A stretch of 64,000 nucleotides of DNA, taken from Opitutales bacterium (lineage in GTDB: Bacteria > Verrucomicrobiota > Verrucomicrobiia > Opitutales > Oceanipulchritudinaceae). Within the stretch, counting starts at the first letter, position 1; every line of letters begins with the position of its first letter. The notes below the pieces were generated by a model that was not told the DNA's origin, did not search any database, and saw nothing but the letters and a program-made list of their open reading frames with translations. Both the position numbers and the translations under genes were made by a program. Below are positions 1 to 9,383 of the stretch, piece by piece. The stretch spans positions 1-64,000 of the forward strand of contig JAFIGH010000007.1 of assembly GCA_020831525.1 (NCBI GenBank). The letters are read 5' to 3'.

Positions 1-116
1 TCCCCCCGCCCTGACCCTTGCCCCGCCGCAGAAAAAGATGTCTCGGCTGGGACAAACATTGCTCTCGGCGGCCGAACCCTCTCCATCTATAACCTTCACT
101 CTAATCCCTCATTCAA

Positions 117-2411
117 ATGCACTCACGTATGCTTCTCCTCCTTCCGTTTCTCCTCCTTCCGTTTCTCTTTCTTCCGTTACTGTCGGCGGACGAAGAAGCC
201 CTTTTCCAAGCGCGCTCGGCGCACTTGTTTGATCATGTGGCCGACGTCTATAACGCCACCGGCTACCCGGGCACAGGGGGCACCGATCCGGGGAAATTCT
301 TCTGGCCGAAGACGGTGGCTCGGTTCGAGAAATACGGTCCCGAGGACGCCCTCGCCAACCAGTGGGTGCGCGACGCTTCCACCATCAACACCTTCCACTT
401 CTACTTTCCCGGTCTCGCCGCGACCCTCTTTGGCTGGCCCGATGCGCCCGAGGTCGCCAACCGCACCGACCTTATTCTCCAGCGCATCATCGATTCGACG
501 CACCCTGCCCGCCTGCAATACAATATCTGGACAAGCGAGGGCACGGAAAACCACGTCTACATGTGCCGTGCGCCCGGGTACCTCTTCGCGCAACTGGCCG
601 TGGAGCGGGGCATCACCGCCGCCCCCGGCCAACCCACTCCGGCCGAGCGCCTCGCGCAGATGCGCACATGGGTCATGGAGACCTCGGCCCTCATCCTCCG
701 CCGGGGCAGCGCCGAGTGGGACTCCGATCAATACGCCGCCTACAATGCCCAGAGTTGGATCGTTCTTTTCGATCACGCCACCGATCCGGATGTGCGGGCG
801 GCCGCGCGCGCGGTCATCGATTTCTATGCCGCCTCGCTCGCCCTCAAGACCACCCAAACCCTCCAGTCCGGCCCCAAGCAACGGGGCGTGCCGAACAACA
901 ACGGACGCTCCTCGGCGGACTTTCTCGCCTGGCTCTGGTTCTCGGAAAGCGACCAGCCTCCCCCCACCTGGCAAGGCAGCGAGCACCTGCCCTCCGTCCT
1001 CGCGGCGGTGAGCGCATACCGTCCGCCCGCCATCAGCCTCGCCCTCGCCCGCAAGCAACTGGAGCGCAACGCCACCTACCGTAACAGCAAGCCCTCCTAC
1101 CTCCTCACCCGCCCATCCGAGACAAAAGAGATCTACCACATCGGCGAACGCTACACAATGGGTACGGCCTTCGACATCCACGGGGGTTGGAGCAATGCCT
1201 CCTGGGCTATTGTCAGCTGGAAAGCTATTGTCGAAAATACAAACGGCAGTCCCGGCGTACTCTGGGGCAACGGTGGACAAAAATCGACTTCCCACGCCCG
1301 CGGGCGCAACCCCTACGACCAGTTCGTGCAGCACCGCGGCACCCTCATCCAGATGACCCGCATACCCACCGACGCCGCCCACATTGCCCAGGAAGTCGGT
1401 GAACTCATCGGCGACACGGTTGGGCACCCCACCGGCGACGGCTGGCGACAGCGTTTCCAGACCGACTTCATCGCCCGCTTCGGCATGGGCCACGAAAACA
1501 ATCCTGTGAAGGACAATGTGCGCGGCAACGTGACATCCGCCAACGCCCGCCGCAGCACCCTTTTTCACCCCGGCCTCAGCCGCAGCGTGAGCGACAATAT
1601 CGTCTGGCTGCAGCTCGACGGCACCTACGCCGCTGTGCGCTCCATTCGCCAAGCTGCGCCCACAACCGTCGGCAACGCCGTTTCCGACACCGCTGCCCTT
1701 GGGCAACTCGCGGGCATCGTCGTGGAGCTGGGCACGGAGGAGACTTACGGAAGCTTCGCCGCCTTCCAGGATGCCGTTCTCACGCAAACCGCCCTCGACC
1801 TCAACCACCGCGATGCCGCCGCCCCGCGCATTGTATACACCACTCTCGAAGGCGATGTCCTCGATGTCACCTTCTCCACCAGCGGCGAATGGGTGGAGCC
1901 CGACTTCGATTGGAACTACGGCGTGACGGAGCAGCGCGTCGGTTTCAACACGGAGGACTGGATCCAGCCGTCATGGCCCTCCGGCGAAGGCCACGGTCGC
2001 CGCGCCGTCTGGACAGTCAACGGCGAACCCGTCGACCTCGAGGGAGAGTGGCCCGTGCACGACGGCCCCAACCTCCGCCAAGCCGACGGCGTCCTCACGC
2101 TCAACGACGGCAGCGAAGCCTACGAGGTCGATTTCAGCGAAGACACACCCGTCTTCCGCACCTACACGCTCACCGGCGACACGAGCCCGGAGGTATCGAT
2201 CTTCCTTGTCGAAGGAGAGATCCAACTCGCCTTTACCTCCGTAAACGGCACGATCTATCAGGTCCAGTGGAGCCCCGACCTCGAAGCGGCTTCATGGCAG
2301 GACCTCGGCACGCCGCTAAGCGGCGACGGAAATGAGATCATCTTCTCCCATCCGCTTTCCGGTCTGATCGGCGACCAACACTTCTTCCGCATCGCCGTCA
2401 CTCCTAATTGA
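117..2411 (+). CDS. Large secreted protein of unknown function, possibly polysaccharide-lyase-like
   Basis: The 764-residue product begins with a very hydrophobic signal peptide (residues 1-24, LLLLPFLLLPFLF built from a short repeated codon block) followed by a mostly helical region to about residue 330. That region contains TSEGTENHVYM and WDSDQYAAYNAQSW. A beta-rich half follows, with HGGWSNASWA and a Gly/Asn-rich stretch. The last 50 residues (YQVQWSPDLEAASWQDLG ... FFRIAV) match a C-terminal beta-sandwich common on secreted Verrucomicrobiota proteins. A helical toroid followed by a beta-sandwich is the layout of several polysaccharide lyases, and the gene borders a pectin locus, but I recognise no catalytic motif. 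A half-site ATTCAAAT of the locus operator overlaps its start codon (111-118). Function is unassigned. Confidence 0.6.
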   Translation: MHSRMLLLLPFLLLPFLFLPLLSADEEALFQARSAHLFDHVADVYNATGYPGTGGTDPGKFFWPKTVARFEKYGPEDALANQWVRDASTINTFHFYFPGLAATLFGWPDAPEVANRTDLILQRIIDSTHPARLQYNIWTSEGTENHVYMCRAPGYLFAQLAVERGITAAPGQPTPAERLAQMRTWVMETSALILRRGSAEWDSDQYAAYNAQSWIVLFDHATDPDVRAAARAVIDFYAASLALKTTQTLQSGPKQRGVPNNNGRSSADFLAWLWFSESDQPPPTWQGSEHLPSVLAAVSAYRPPAISLALARKQLERNATYRNSKPSYLLTRPSETKEIYHIGERYTMGTAFDIHGGWSNASWAIVSWKAIVENTNGSPGVLWGNGGQKSTSHARGRNPYDQFVQHRGTLIQMTRIPTDAAHIAQEVGELIGDTVGHPTGDGWRQRFQTDFIARFGMGHENNPVKDNVRGNVTSANARRSTLFHPGLSRSVSDNIVWLQLDGTYAAVRSIRQAAPTTVGNAVSDTAALGQLAGIVVELGTEETYGSFAAFQDAVLTQTALDLNHRDAAAPRIVYTTLEGDVLDVTFSTSGEWVEPDFDWNYGVTEQRVGFNTEDWIQPSWPSGEGHGRRAVWTVNGEPVDLEGEWPVHDGPNLRQADGVLTLNDGSEAYEVDFSEDTPVFRTYTLTGDTSPEVSIFLVEGEIQLAFTSVNGTIYQVQWSPDLEAASWQDLGTPLSGDGNEIIFSHPLSGLIGDQHFFRIAVTPN

Positions 2412-2464
2412 AGGGGTCGACCCATCGTCCGTGCGGCAGCGTGGTGGCGGGCACAGGGGGGGGC

Positions 2465-2490
2465 CACTGTCAACCAGTTTACCGACAGTG
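2465..2490. terminator. Hairpin between convergent genes
   Basis: CACTGTC and GACAGTG form a perfect 7-bp inverted repeat around a 12-base loop, in the 168-bp gap between the converging secreted-protein gene and the IclR gene. There is no T-tract, so a bidirectional terminator role is only inferred from position. Confidence 0.3.
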
Positions 2491-2579
2491 TCACGGGGGC
2501 GCCATGCACCACAAAGGCGAACATCCCTTCGCTGTCCAGCCGGTTTGCGGAGAGGGTCCCCCACAGCCGCGGCAGCCGC

Positions 2580-3359
2580 TCAGCCTGCCTCGCCACCCAT
2601 TTCGCGCGTTACGGCGTCTGCAACGGCCCGCACATGCGCGGCGAACTCCGCCTCCCTCTCCTTTTTGAAGCGAATCTTCGAAGCGGTGATCCCGATCGCG
2701 GCAATAACCCGCCCGGAGGCGTCTCGAATTGGCGCGGCGAGGCAGCGCACTCCCTCGTGGAACTCCTCATCGTCCACACTATAACCCTGCTTGCGTACCT
2801 TCTCCGCCTCCTTGCGAAGCTTGGCAAAGGTGGTGAGTGTGTTTTTCGTGCGCTTCGGAATATTGCCGTCGGGAAAGATCTTCTCGAGTTCGTCGGCATA
2901 AATGTGCGCAAGGAAGATTTTACCCGTCGAAGAACAATGCGCATCAGCCACAGTTCCGGCGCGCGAGGCGGCCCGGATGGGATGGACGCTGTCGCAGACT
3001 TCGATGATCAGCGTCCGCCCTTCGCAGGGGATGGCGGCGTGCGCGGTCTCTTTCGTTCTCTCCATGAGGGTGCGCAGGTGCGGGACGACGAGTTCGCGCA
3101 GGGCAATACCGGAGCGCGCGGAAAGTCCGAGCGAGATCATGCGGGCGCCGAGTTTGTAGACGCTGTCTTCCTGCCGGAGAAGGTTTTCCACGGCGAGTGT
3201 ACGGACTATGCGCAGGGCGGTGGTGCGGGGAATATCAAGATCGCGGGCAAGGTCGGGGATGGTGGAACCCTCGGGATGCTCGCCCAGCCACTTCAATAAC
3301 CTGCACGCATTGCGCAAATTGGGAATGATGTACTTCTCCATGCTGGGCGGAGAATTCAT
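2580..3359 (-). CDS. IclR-family transcriptional regulator (KdgR-like) of the pectin locus
   Basis: The 259-residue product has an N-terminal winged helix-turn-helix (about residues 12-75, with IPDLARDLDIPRTTALRIVRT) and an IclR effector-binding domain (about 80-255, with STGKIFLAH, DDEEFHEGVRCLAAPI and GRVIAAIGI). The open frame extends to 3503, but ATG at 3357-3359 is chosen because GGGAGG lies about 9 bases upstream and the protein then starts just before the HTH. IclR proteins such as KdgR sense keto-deoxy sugar acids from pectin breakdown, and this one closes a pectin cluster. The palindrome ATTCATATCTGAAT overlaps its own start codon, suggesting autorepression. The ligand is inferred, not shown. 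Confidence 0.9.
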   Translation of the reverse strand: MNSPPSMEKYIIPNLRNACRLLKWLGEHPEGSTIPDLARDLDIPRTTALRIVRTLAVENLLRQEDSVYKLGARMISLGLSARSGIALRELVVPHLRTLMERTKETAHAAIPCEGRTLIIEVCDSVHPIRAASRAGTVADAHCSSTGKIFLAHIYADELEKIFPDGNIPKRTKNTLTTFAKLRKEAEKVRKQGYSVDDEEFHEGVRCLAAPIRDASGRVIAAIGITASKIRFKKEREAEFAAHVRAVADAVTREMGGEAG

Positions 3360-3367
3360 ATCTGAAT
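3354..3367. promoter_or_regulatory. Putative IclR operator, autoregulatory copy
   Basis: ATTCATATCTGAAT is a near-perfect palindrome (RTTCAnAT/nTGAAY) overlapping the start codon of the IclR gene. It matches the ATTCAAATCTGAAC sites at 20771 and 25462 at 12 of 14 positions. Confidence 0.6.
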
Positions 3368-3463
3368 CCCTCCCTGCAAGATCAATTGTGGGGCGTCCCC
3401 GCCGCCGTGCGGCGACCGCTGCGGGCCGCCCTTCCGGCGGGGGTTCCAAGGGGACGAAAAGGG

Positions 3464-6232
3464 TCATGGAGTGGCTCCGGGGGAGTGGTACCATGGATAC
3501 CATTCAGCGTCGTTGTGGTCGAAATACCATGACCCCGCGGCCTCGCCCGACCAGAAATACTCCCCGTCCGAACCGAAGATGCCAAAAAAGCTCTGCAAGG
3601 ACGCACCGTCGGCGACGACGCAGATCCAATCGCCGACTCCGTAGACGTAGACCCACGGATAGAGTCCGTCCCAGATCCAGCCGAGATCCGTCCACCGGAA
3701 GTGGGAGCCTCCGATACCGGGAATGCCGGCCCAAAGGCTGGTGTAGACCGGCACCACGCCTTCGCCGAAATACTCCACCGAGGAGCGGGTGAAGGTGAAC
3801 GACTCCGCGCTTGTCGTGTCCGGCCGGATGCCGAGCGCGTCGAAGGCGAATACCGCCGTCGTGGTATCGGCGTAGGACACCTCGGCGGACCACCCATGGG
3901 CGTTGCTGACACGGTAACGCACGTGCGCCGTGTTGCCTTCGCGGAAAACGGTGATCTCGAGCGTGTAGCTTTCGCCCGACACAAACGCCGGTGCACCCGC
4001 CGCACCGCCGCCGGAGGCCAGAGTATCGCTGTAAATTCCGCCGCCCGGGACCGAGCCCATGAGGTTGTCGCTGGCGGCAAAGGAGGGATCGTCGCCCATG
4101 CGGCGCCGCAGCTGCATCGGGTTGTCCACCCCGAAGGTTGTGCCGAAATTCGTATTGAGAAGGTAGCCGACCACGCCCGCGCCGTTCGCACCGCTGGAGG
4201 AAATGCCGTCCTCCGCCACGCGTGTGCCGTTTTCGTAGTTGAAAAGGCCCACCCGCAGCCCGCGGCTGGTGTTCTCCGCCGCGATACCGTCCGGCGTAAA
4301 GTCGACGGAGACGCGCAGGCCCTCGCCGTCGTCAAGGCGGATCGGTTCACCGTCGGTGAAGTAGGTCAGCCACAGGCGCGAACTCCCTTCGAGGAAACCG
4401 TGCATGCTGCCCGCCGTTGCCGTGAGGCGCTGCCCGCTCGAAGCGTACCATGCCGTCTGATTCGGCAAATTCTGCACCGAGCGTGTGCCGGTGGCCCAGG
4501 TGTCTTCAACCAGAGCGAGACCCGTGCCGGGAACAAAGGGGAAATCGTCGTCCGGATCGCCGGGATCGCCGGGGTCGCCGTGCCCTTCGCCGGTCACCTC
4601 GACGACGAGGCGGCGCATGCGGATCGTGCCCGCCGTACGGGTTTCGTTCTCCGGACGGATGGCGAGGGCATCGAAGGCGAGGACGGGCGTCGCCGAATCC
4701 GTCGCCGCGGCCTCGATGCTCCAGCCCGTGCTGTTCGAGAAGCGGTAGGTCACCGTCGCCGAACCGCCGTTGTTTTCGATGATGATCTCGAGAAAATAGG
4801 TCACGCCGTTGAGGAACCCGGCCGAACCGGCGGCACCCCCGCCCTGCCCCAGTGTGTCTGAATACAGACCGCTTGCCGGCACCGAGCCCATGAGGTTGTC
4901 ATTCGCCGCGAAGGACGGGGCGTCCCCCATGCGGCGGCGGATTTGCAGCGGATTGTCCACCCCGAAGGTCTGCGCGAAGTTCATGTTCACAAGGTAGCCC
5001 GTGACCCCCGCGCCGTTCGCGCCGCTGGAGGAGATACCGTCTTCCGTCACGCGGGTACCGTAGGCGTAGTTGAAAAGCCCGATTCGCAGGCCGCGGTTCT
5101 CATTGCCCGCGTTGATCTCCTCGGCGACAAACTCCAGCTCCATGCGCAGGCGGTCGCCGTCGGCCAACTGCACCGGCGCGCCGTCCGTGAAGTACGTCAT
5201 CCACAGACGGGACGACCCGTCCATGACGCCGACCAACTCACCCGAGGCGGCCGAAAGCCGCTCTGCGCTGGAGGCAAACCACGCGCTCTGCTCCGGAAGA
5301 TTCTGCACCGTGCGCGTGCCCGTGGCCCATGTGTCGTCCAGCAGGACGACAGCTTCTCCCGGTTCTCCGGGATCGCCGGGATCGGTGCCATTTCCGCCGG
5401 TCCGCTCGACGAGCAAGCGATGAATGCGGAACCTCTCCGCCGTGCGGGTTTCATTCTCCGGCCGGATGGCAAGGGCATCAAAGGCGAGCACGGACGTCGC
5501 GGCGTCGGTTGCCTTCGCTTCGATACTCCAGCCTGCGCTGTTCGAGAAGCGGTACGTCGTAACGGCGGCACCGCCGCTGTTTTCCACGGTGATCTCCATC
5601 GTGTAGACCACACCGGCCTGGAATCCCGGCGAGCCCGCCGCGCCCCCGCCCTGCCCCAGCGTGTCCGAGTAAAGTCCGCTGGCGGGCACGGAGCCCATCA
5701 GGTTGTCGTTGACCGTGAAGGCCGCAGCGTCGCCCATGCGGCGGCGGATTTGCAGCGGGTTGTCCACGCCGAAGGTCTGCGCGAAGTTCATGTTCACAAG
5801 GTAGCCCGTGACCCCCGTGCCGTTCGCGCCGCTCGAGGAGATACCGTCTTCCGTCACGCGGGTACCCGCGGCGTAGTTGAAAAGCCCGATGCGCAAGCCG
5901 CGGTTCTCGTTGCCCGCGTTCGGTGCCGTGACTTCGAAATCCATCGCCACGCGCAGGACTTCTCCGTCCTCAAGCGCTGTCGGCGCACCGTCCGTGAAGT
6001 AGGTCATCCACAGGCGGGAGGACCCGTCCATCACCCCTTCGAGCGCACCGTTCTGCACGGTCAGCCGCTCCGCGCTGGAAGCATACCACGCGCTTTGATC
6101 CGGGAGATTCTGCACGCCGCGCGTGCCTGTCGAAAACGTGTCGTCGAGCAACACGGTGGGGGTCGCCTGCACGCCGCACGCAAAGGCGGAGGCAAGCAGA
6201 GGAAGAACAAACCAGGTTCTGATGCGGTTCAT
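3464..6232 (-). CDS. Secreted protein with three tandem ~250-residue modules and a Trp/Tyr-rich tail
   Basis: The 922-residue product starts at M (6230-6232) ahead of the signal peptide MNRIRTWFVLPLLASAFACG; the open frame reaches 6271 without a plausible leader. Three homologous modules follow at about residues 28-285, 296-557 and 572-820. Each has DDTWATGTR, QNLP..SAWYASS, GSSRLWMTYFTDG, RGLRIGLFNY, SSSGANG, NLMGSVP..G.YSDTL and FDALAIRPENETRT, and they are joined by GDPGDPG linkers. The last ~100 residues are Trp/Tyr rich (TDLGWIWDGLYPWVYVYGVGDW). The same module occurs singly in the PL9 lyase gene and more distantly in neighbouring proteins. No catalytic motif is visible, so a beta-sandwich carbohydrate-binding or surface-display role is inferred. 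It has its own operator-like site at 6278. Confidence 0.75.
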   Translation of the reverse strand: MNRIRTWFVLPLLASAFACGVQATPTVLLDDTFSTGTRGVQNLPDQSAWYASSAERLTVQNGALEGVMDGSSRLWMTYFTDGAPTALEDGEVLRVAMDFEVTAPNAGNENRGLRIGLFNYAAGTRVTEDGISSSGANGTGVTGYLVNMNFAQTFGVDNPLQIRRRMGDAAAFTVNDNLMGSVPASGLYSDTLGQGGGAAGSPGFQAGVVYTMEITVENSGGAAVTTYRFSNSAGWSIEAKATDAATSVLAFDALAIRPENETRTAERFRIHRLLVERTGGNGTDPGDPGEPGEAVVLLDDTWATGTRTVQNLPEQSAWFASSAERLSAASGELVGVMDGSSRLWMTYFTDGAPVQLADGDRLRMELEFVAEEINAGNENRGLRIGLFNYAYGTRVTEDGISSSGANGAGVTGYLVNMNFAQTFGVDNPLQIRRRMGDAPSFAANDNLMGSVPASGLYSDTLGQGGGAAGSAGFLNGVTYFLEIIIENNGGSATVTYRFSNSTGWSIEAAATDSATPVLAFDALAIRPENETRTAGTIRMRRLVVEVTGEGHGDPGDPGDPDDDFPFVPGTGLALVEDTWATGTRSVQNLPNQTAWYASSGQRLTATAGSMHGFLEGSSRLWLTYFTDGEPIRLDDGEGLRVSVDFTPDGIAAENTSRGLRVGLFNYENGTRVAEDGISSSGANGAGVVGYLLNTNFGTTFGVDNPMQLRRRMGDDPSFAASDNLMGSVPGGGIYSDTLASGGGAAGAPAFVSGESYTLEITVFREGNTAHVRYRVSNAHGWSAEVSYADTTTAVFAFDALGIRPDTTSAESFTFTRSSVEYFGEGVVPVYTSLWAGIPGIGGSHFRWTDLGWIWDGLYPWVYVYGVGDWICVVADGASLQSFFGIFGSDGEYFWSGEAAGSWYFDHNDAEWYPWYHSPGATP

Positions 6233-6277
6233 TTGTCTGTCGGGGTTCAGGGTTGGGTTTTGGGTTTCCACACACTG

Positions 6278-6291
6278 TTTCTTATTTGAAC
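6278..6291 (-). promoter_or_regulatory. Putative IclR operator upstream of the three-module gene
   Basis: On the minus strand the site reads GTTCAAATAAGAAA, 10 of 14 matches to ATTCAAATCTGAAC, about 46 bp upstream of the start codon. A second palindrome, TTGAAC-GGATT-GTTCAA (6286-6302), overlaps it. This is one of the weaker members of the site family. Confidence 0.4.
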
Positions 6292-6365
6292 GGATTGTTC
6301 AATAAAGAAAAACACAAAAATTCCATTGAGCTGTAAGTGTCAGCGCAAGGGGTTGGCGGCGGATC

Positions 6366-7664
6366 TCAGAGCCCGAGGATACCGGGCAGCCAGAGGGTAA
6401 GGAAAGGCAGGTAGGTGATGAGGAGGAGGGCGGCGACCATGGCGAGGAAGAAGGGAATGATGGGCCCGATGACCTTGGCGATGGGGACGCGGCCGACACT
6501 GCACCCGACGAAGAGGCAGGTGCCGACGGGAGGGGTGCAAAGGCCGATACAGAGGTTGGCAATGAGCATAATGCCGAAGTGGACGGGATCCATGCCCAGT
6601 TGCAGGACGACGGGCAGAAAGATGGGCGTGAAGATGAGCACGGCCGGCGTCATATCGAGAAACGCGCCGACCATGAGCAGGACGAGATTGAGGAGAAGGA
6701 GGATAACGAGCGGGTTATCCGAGAGTGCGATGACCGTGTCGCTGACCTGCTGGGGGATCCCCTCGTAGGCGAGGAACCAGCTGAGGGTCTGGCTCATGCC
6801 GACAAGGAGCATGACAATCGAGGTCATCTTCGCCCCGCGCAGAAGGATGGAGGGCATCTTACCGAGAGGGATTTCGCGGTAGACGACGACCCCGAGAATG
6901 AAGGCATAGGCTACGGCGATGGCGGAGGCCTCCGTGGCGGAAAAGATACCGCCGAGGATACCGCCGAGGACAACGATGACGAGCCCGAGGCTGGGCAGGG
7001 CGGCGAGCATAGCGCGCGGCAAACCGGGCGCGGGAATATCATCGGCGTGGGCCGCGAGGGCGGGCTTGCGGAAAGTGCCGACAAAGGCCACAAGCATGAG
7101 GAGCAGGCCGACGACAATCCCGGGAAGGATTCCCGCCATGAAGAGCGAGGCGACGGAGACATTGCCCGCCACGACCGCATAGATAATCATTACGTTGCTC
7201 GGCGGAATGAGCAGGCCGGTTGTCGCCGAAGTCGTTGTAATGGCCACGGCGTAGGAGCGGCTGTGTCCCTTGCGCTCCATCTCGGGGATCATAAAGCTGC
7301 CGATGGAAGACACCGCGGCCGTGGCCGAGCCCGAAAGTGCGCCGAAGAGCATGCACGTGAGGGTGTTGACGTAAGACAGTCCGCCGCGCAGGCCGCCGAC
7401 GAGCGCGACAGCAAAATCCATGAGGCGGCGCGCCATGCCGCTCTCCCCCATGAGGACCCCGGAGAGAATGAAAAACGGGATGGCAAGGAGCGGAAAGCTG
7501 CCGATTCCCGTGGCCATGCGCTGCGCCATAACAAAGGAGGTCGGCACCGTGGCCATGGTGAAGACCCCGAGGAGCGCCGCCACCCCGATGCAAAATGCGA
7601 TGGGGACGTTGAGGAAGAGAAGCCCGAAAAAGGCAGTGATAACAATGATGACCTCGATACTCAT
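6366..7664 (-). CDS. dctM: TRAP transporter large permease subunit, DctM type
   Basis: This 432-residue, highly hydrophobic protein with about a dozen predicted membrane segments has the DctM-family hallmarks: GVLMGESGMARRLMDFA near the N-terminus, SGSATAAVSSIGSFMIPEM, ATTGLLIPPSNVMIIYAVVAGN, and the C-terminal NLCIGLCTPPVGTCLFVGCSVG. In TRAP systems the large subunit couples sodium-driven uptake of organic acids to the DctP-bound substrate. It overlaps dctQ by 4 bases (ATGA) and is the last gene of the dctP-dctQ-dctM set. In this pectin locus the cargo is probably a galacturonate or unsaturated uronide; that is inferred from context. Confidence 0.95.
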   Translation of the reverse strand: MSIEVIIVITAFFGLLFLNVPIAFCIGVAALLGVFTMATVPTSFVMAQRMATGIGSFPLLAIPFFILSGVLMGESGMARRLMDFAVALVGGLRGGLSYVNTLTCMLFGALSGSATAAVSSIGSFMIPEMERKGHSRSYAVAITTTSATTGLLIPPSNVMIIYAVVAGNVSVASLFMAGILPGIVVGLLLMLVAFVGTFRKPALAAHADDIPAPGLPRAMLAALPSLGLVIVVLGGILGGIFSATEASAIAVAYAFILGVVVYREIPLGKMPSILLRGAKMTSIVMLLVGMSQTLSWFLAYEGIPQQVSDTVIALSDNPLVILLLLNLVLLMVGAFLDMTPAVLIFTPIFLPVVLQLGMDPVHFGIMLIANLCIGLCTPPVGTCLFVGCSVGRVPIAKVIGPIIPFFLAMVAALLLITYLPFLTLWLPGILGL

Positions 7665-8212
7665 TTTTCGCTTGGCTCACGGGTGGGCGCGGCGGGGACC
7701 GAAGCCTCGGCCGCCTTGTCCGCCGAAATGTCGGGACGCTCGGGACGGAGGAAGTGCTCCACCGAAAAAATCAGAAAGAAAACGCCGGAGACCGGGATGC
7801 CGGCGTAATAGACCCAGATAGGAAAACCGACGGCGGGCGACGTCTGGCCGGTGATGTAAGCACGGTGGGCGAGCGCCGCGCCCCCGCCGACGAAAACGAT
7901 AAGCAAGAAAACGGATACCACCGCCGTGCCAAAAAGCGCGGCCACCGTCCGCGCCTCGACATGCATGCGCGAATAGAAGTAGTCGAATCCAAGATGCCCG
8001 TGCTCCCGGAAGGCGAGCGAACCGCCGAGAAGCGCGACCCACACGAAGAGATAGATCGCCACCTCCTCCGTCCACCGGCTTTGCTCACCAATTACATAAC
8101 GCGAAAACACGCCCCAGAGGACATTGAGCACAAGGATGCCGAAGAGCCCGGCGGCGAGAATGCCCAGCACCGCGGCGAGGCGGTCAAAGAATGTCTTCTT
8201 TCCGTCCATCAC
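7661..8212 (-). CDS. dctQ: TRAP transporter small permease subunit, DctQ type
   Basis: The 183-residue protein has four hydrophobic segments: LAAVLGILAAGLFGILVLNVLW, a second after W-TEEVAIYLFVWVALLGGS, a third at VAALFGTAVVSVFLLIVFVG and a fourth at WVYYAGIPVSGVFFLIFSV. The sequence SRWTEEVAIYLFVWVALLGGSLAFRE is the DctQ family signature. It overlaps both dctP (stop/start ATGA at 8209-8212) and dctM, so the three are translationally coupled. The C-terminal 25 residues are charged and low-complexity. It acts as the small membrane component of the secondary transporter. Confidence 0.93.
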   Translation of the reverse strand: MMDGKKTFFDRLAAVLGILAAGLFGILVLNVLWGVFSRYVIGEQSRWTEEVAIYLFVWVALLGGSLAFREHGHLGFDYFYSRMHVEARTVAALFGTAVVSVFLLIVFVGGGAALAHRAYITGQTSPAVGFPIWVYYAGIPVSGVFFLIFSVEHFLRPERPDISADKAAEASVPAAPTREPSEK

Positions 8213-9234
8213 CGTCCGTGGTTGCGGATGCGCTCGACCAATTCGACGACGCGCTGGTCACGGATATTCTCATAGAGCGGGGCCGCCGCTTCCTGGAACA
8301 GTTCAATGTCCGGGCGGTAAATCGTCACGCCGGCTTCTTCCAGCGTTTCCAGAGCGGCGTCGGACTCGCGCCGCCACACCTCGCGCTGGAATTCGGTCGA
8401 CTCCCGCGCGGCCTGCATCACCCAGCCCTGCACTTCCGGGCTGAGGCGTTGCCAGATCAGGTCGCTGATGACGAGGATGTCCGGCAGACGCACGTGTTCG
8501 TTGAGCGAATAATGCCGCGCCACCTCGTAGTGGCGGCTGGAGAGGAGACTCGGCGGGTTGTTCTCCGCGCCGTCCACCATCCCCTGCTGCAGGGCGGTGT
8601 AAAGCTCGCCCCACGGAACCGGAACAGGCGAGCCGCCGAAGGTCGAGACCATGTCCATGGCCGTACGGCTGGGCAGGACGCGCACATTCTGCCCCCGCAA
8701 ATCGGACGGCTTCAATACCGGACGCCGCGCCGTGTAAAAGCTGCGCGAGCCCGAATCATAGTAACAGATCCCGAGCAGGCCTACCCGGCTGCCCATCTCC
8801 AGAAACTCGTCGCCGAGTTCACTCATGAGCACATCCCAGTAGTGCTCCTCATCGCGGAAGAGGTAGGGCATGCTGAAGGTGGCCATCTCCGGCACAAAGC
8901 CCTCCATCGCCGCCGCCGAGGTCTTGACGAGGGCAAGCGCTCCGTTCTGCGCCTGCTCCATCGTCTCAGGCTCGGAGCCGAGTTGCCCGTTCGGAAAGAT
9001 CGGCACCGACACCTTTCCCCCGGACAATTCCTCCACGCGCCGCGCGAAGTAAACCATCCCCTCGTGCACGGGGTGGCCGCTGTCGAGCACGTGCGCCAGC
9101 CGCAGGACAATCACGCCGTCGCCCCGGCCGGGGCTCAGGCGGTCCTGCCGCAGCAGATAGGTGAAGAGAAAGGATGCCGCGACCACTCCGATCAGAATGC
9201 CCACGGTGAGTAGCGATGCCTTGCGCTCAATCAT
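8209..9234 (-). CDS. dctP: TRAP transporter solute-binding protein, DctP type
   Basis: The 341-residue product has an N-terminal membrane anchor or signal (SLLTVGILIGVVAASFLFTYLL) and then the DctP fold: LRLAHVLDSGHPVHEGM, GGKVSVPIFPNGQLGSE, LRGQNVRVLPSRTAMDMV (the family's conserved substrate-carboxylate Arg lies here) and WGELYTALQQGMVDGAENNP. It captures an organic acid in the periplasm for DctQM. The lack of a clear cleavage site suggests it may stay membrane-tethered. An ATTCATAC half-site (9251-9258) upstream resembles the locus operator but has no convincing second half. The uronate substrate is inferred from neighbours. Confidence 0.93.
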   Translation of the reverse strand: MIERKASLLTVGILIGVVAASFLFTYLLRQDRLSPGRGDGVIVLRLAHVLDSGHPVHEGMVYFARRVEELSGGKVSVPIFPNGQLGSEPETMEQAQNGALALVKTSAAAMEGFVPEMATFSMPYLFRDEEHYWDVLMSELGDEFLEMGSRVGLLGICYYDSGSRSFYTARRPVLKPSDLRGQNVRVLPSRTAMDMVSTFGGSPVPVPWGELYTALQQGMVDGAENNPPSLLSSRHYEVARHYSLNEHVRLPDILVISDLIWQRLSPEVQGWVMQAARESTEFQREVWRRESDAALETLEEAGVTIYRPDIELFQEAAAPLYENIRDQRVVELVERIRNHGR

Positions 9235-9326
9235 GAAATTCGGGGTTTTGATTCATACTATTTCAGCGAATCGGAGACTAGGACCCGCTGATGCGGAAGG
9301 TCAACGCCCGACTCGGAAAATCGAAA

Positions 9327-9372
9327 GGCGGGGGGGGGGGGCGCGCGGCTGCCGCCCCCCCCCCCCCCCGCC
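9327..9372 (-). terminator. Extreme G/C hairpin between the Trp/Tyr-rich gene and dctP
   Basis: GGCG followed by eleven G, a short GC loop, then fifteen C and GCC form a long hairpin just after the stop of the upstream minus-strand gene. On the minus strand it is followed by TTTCGATTTT, so it resembles an intrinsic terminator or attenuator upstream of dctP. The homopolymer lengths may be inflated by sequencing error. Confidence 0.45.
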
Positions 9373-9383
9373 GGAAAACAATG

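Noticed and set aside
9251-9258. A full IclR operator upstream of dctP
   Set aside because: Only the half ATTCATAC is present; the right half does not match, and dctP probably belongs to the upstream operon.
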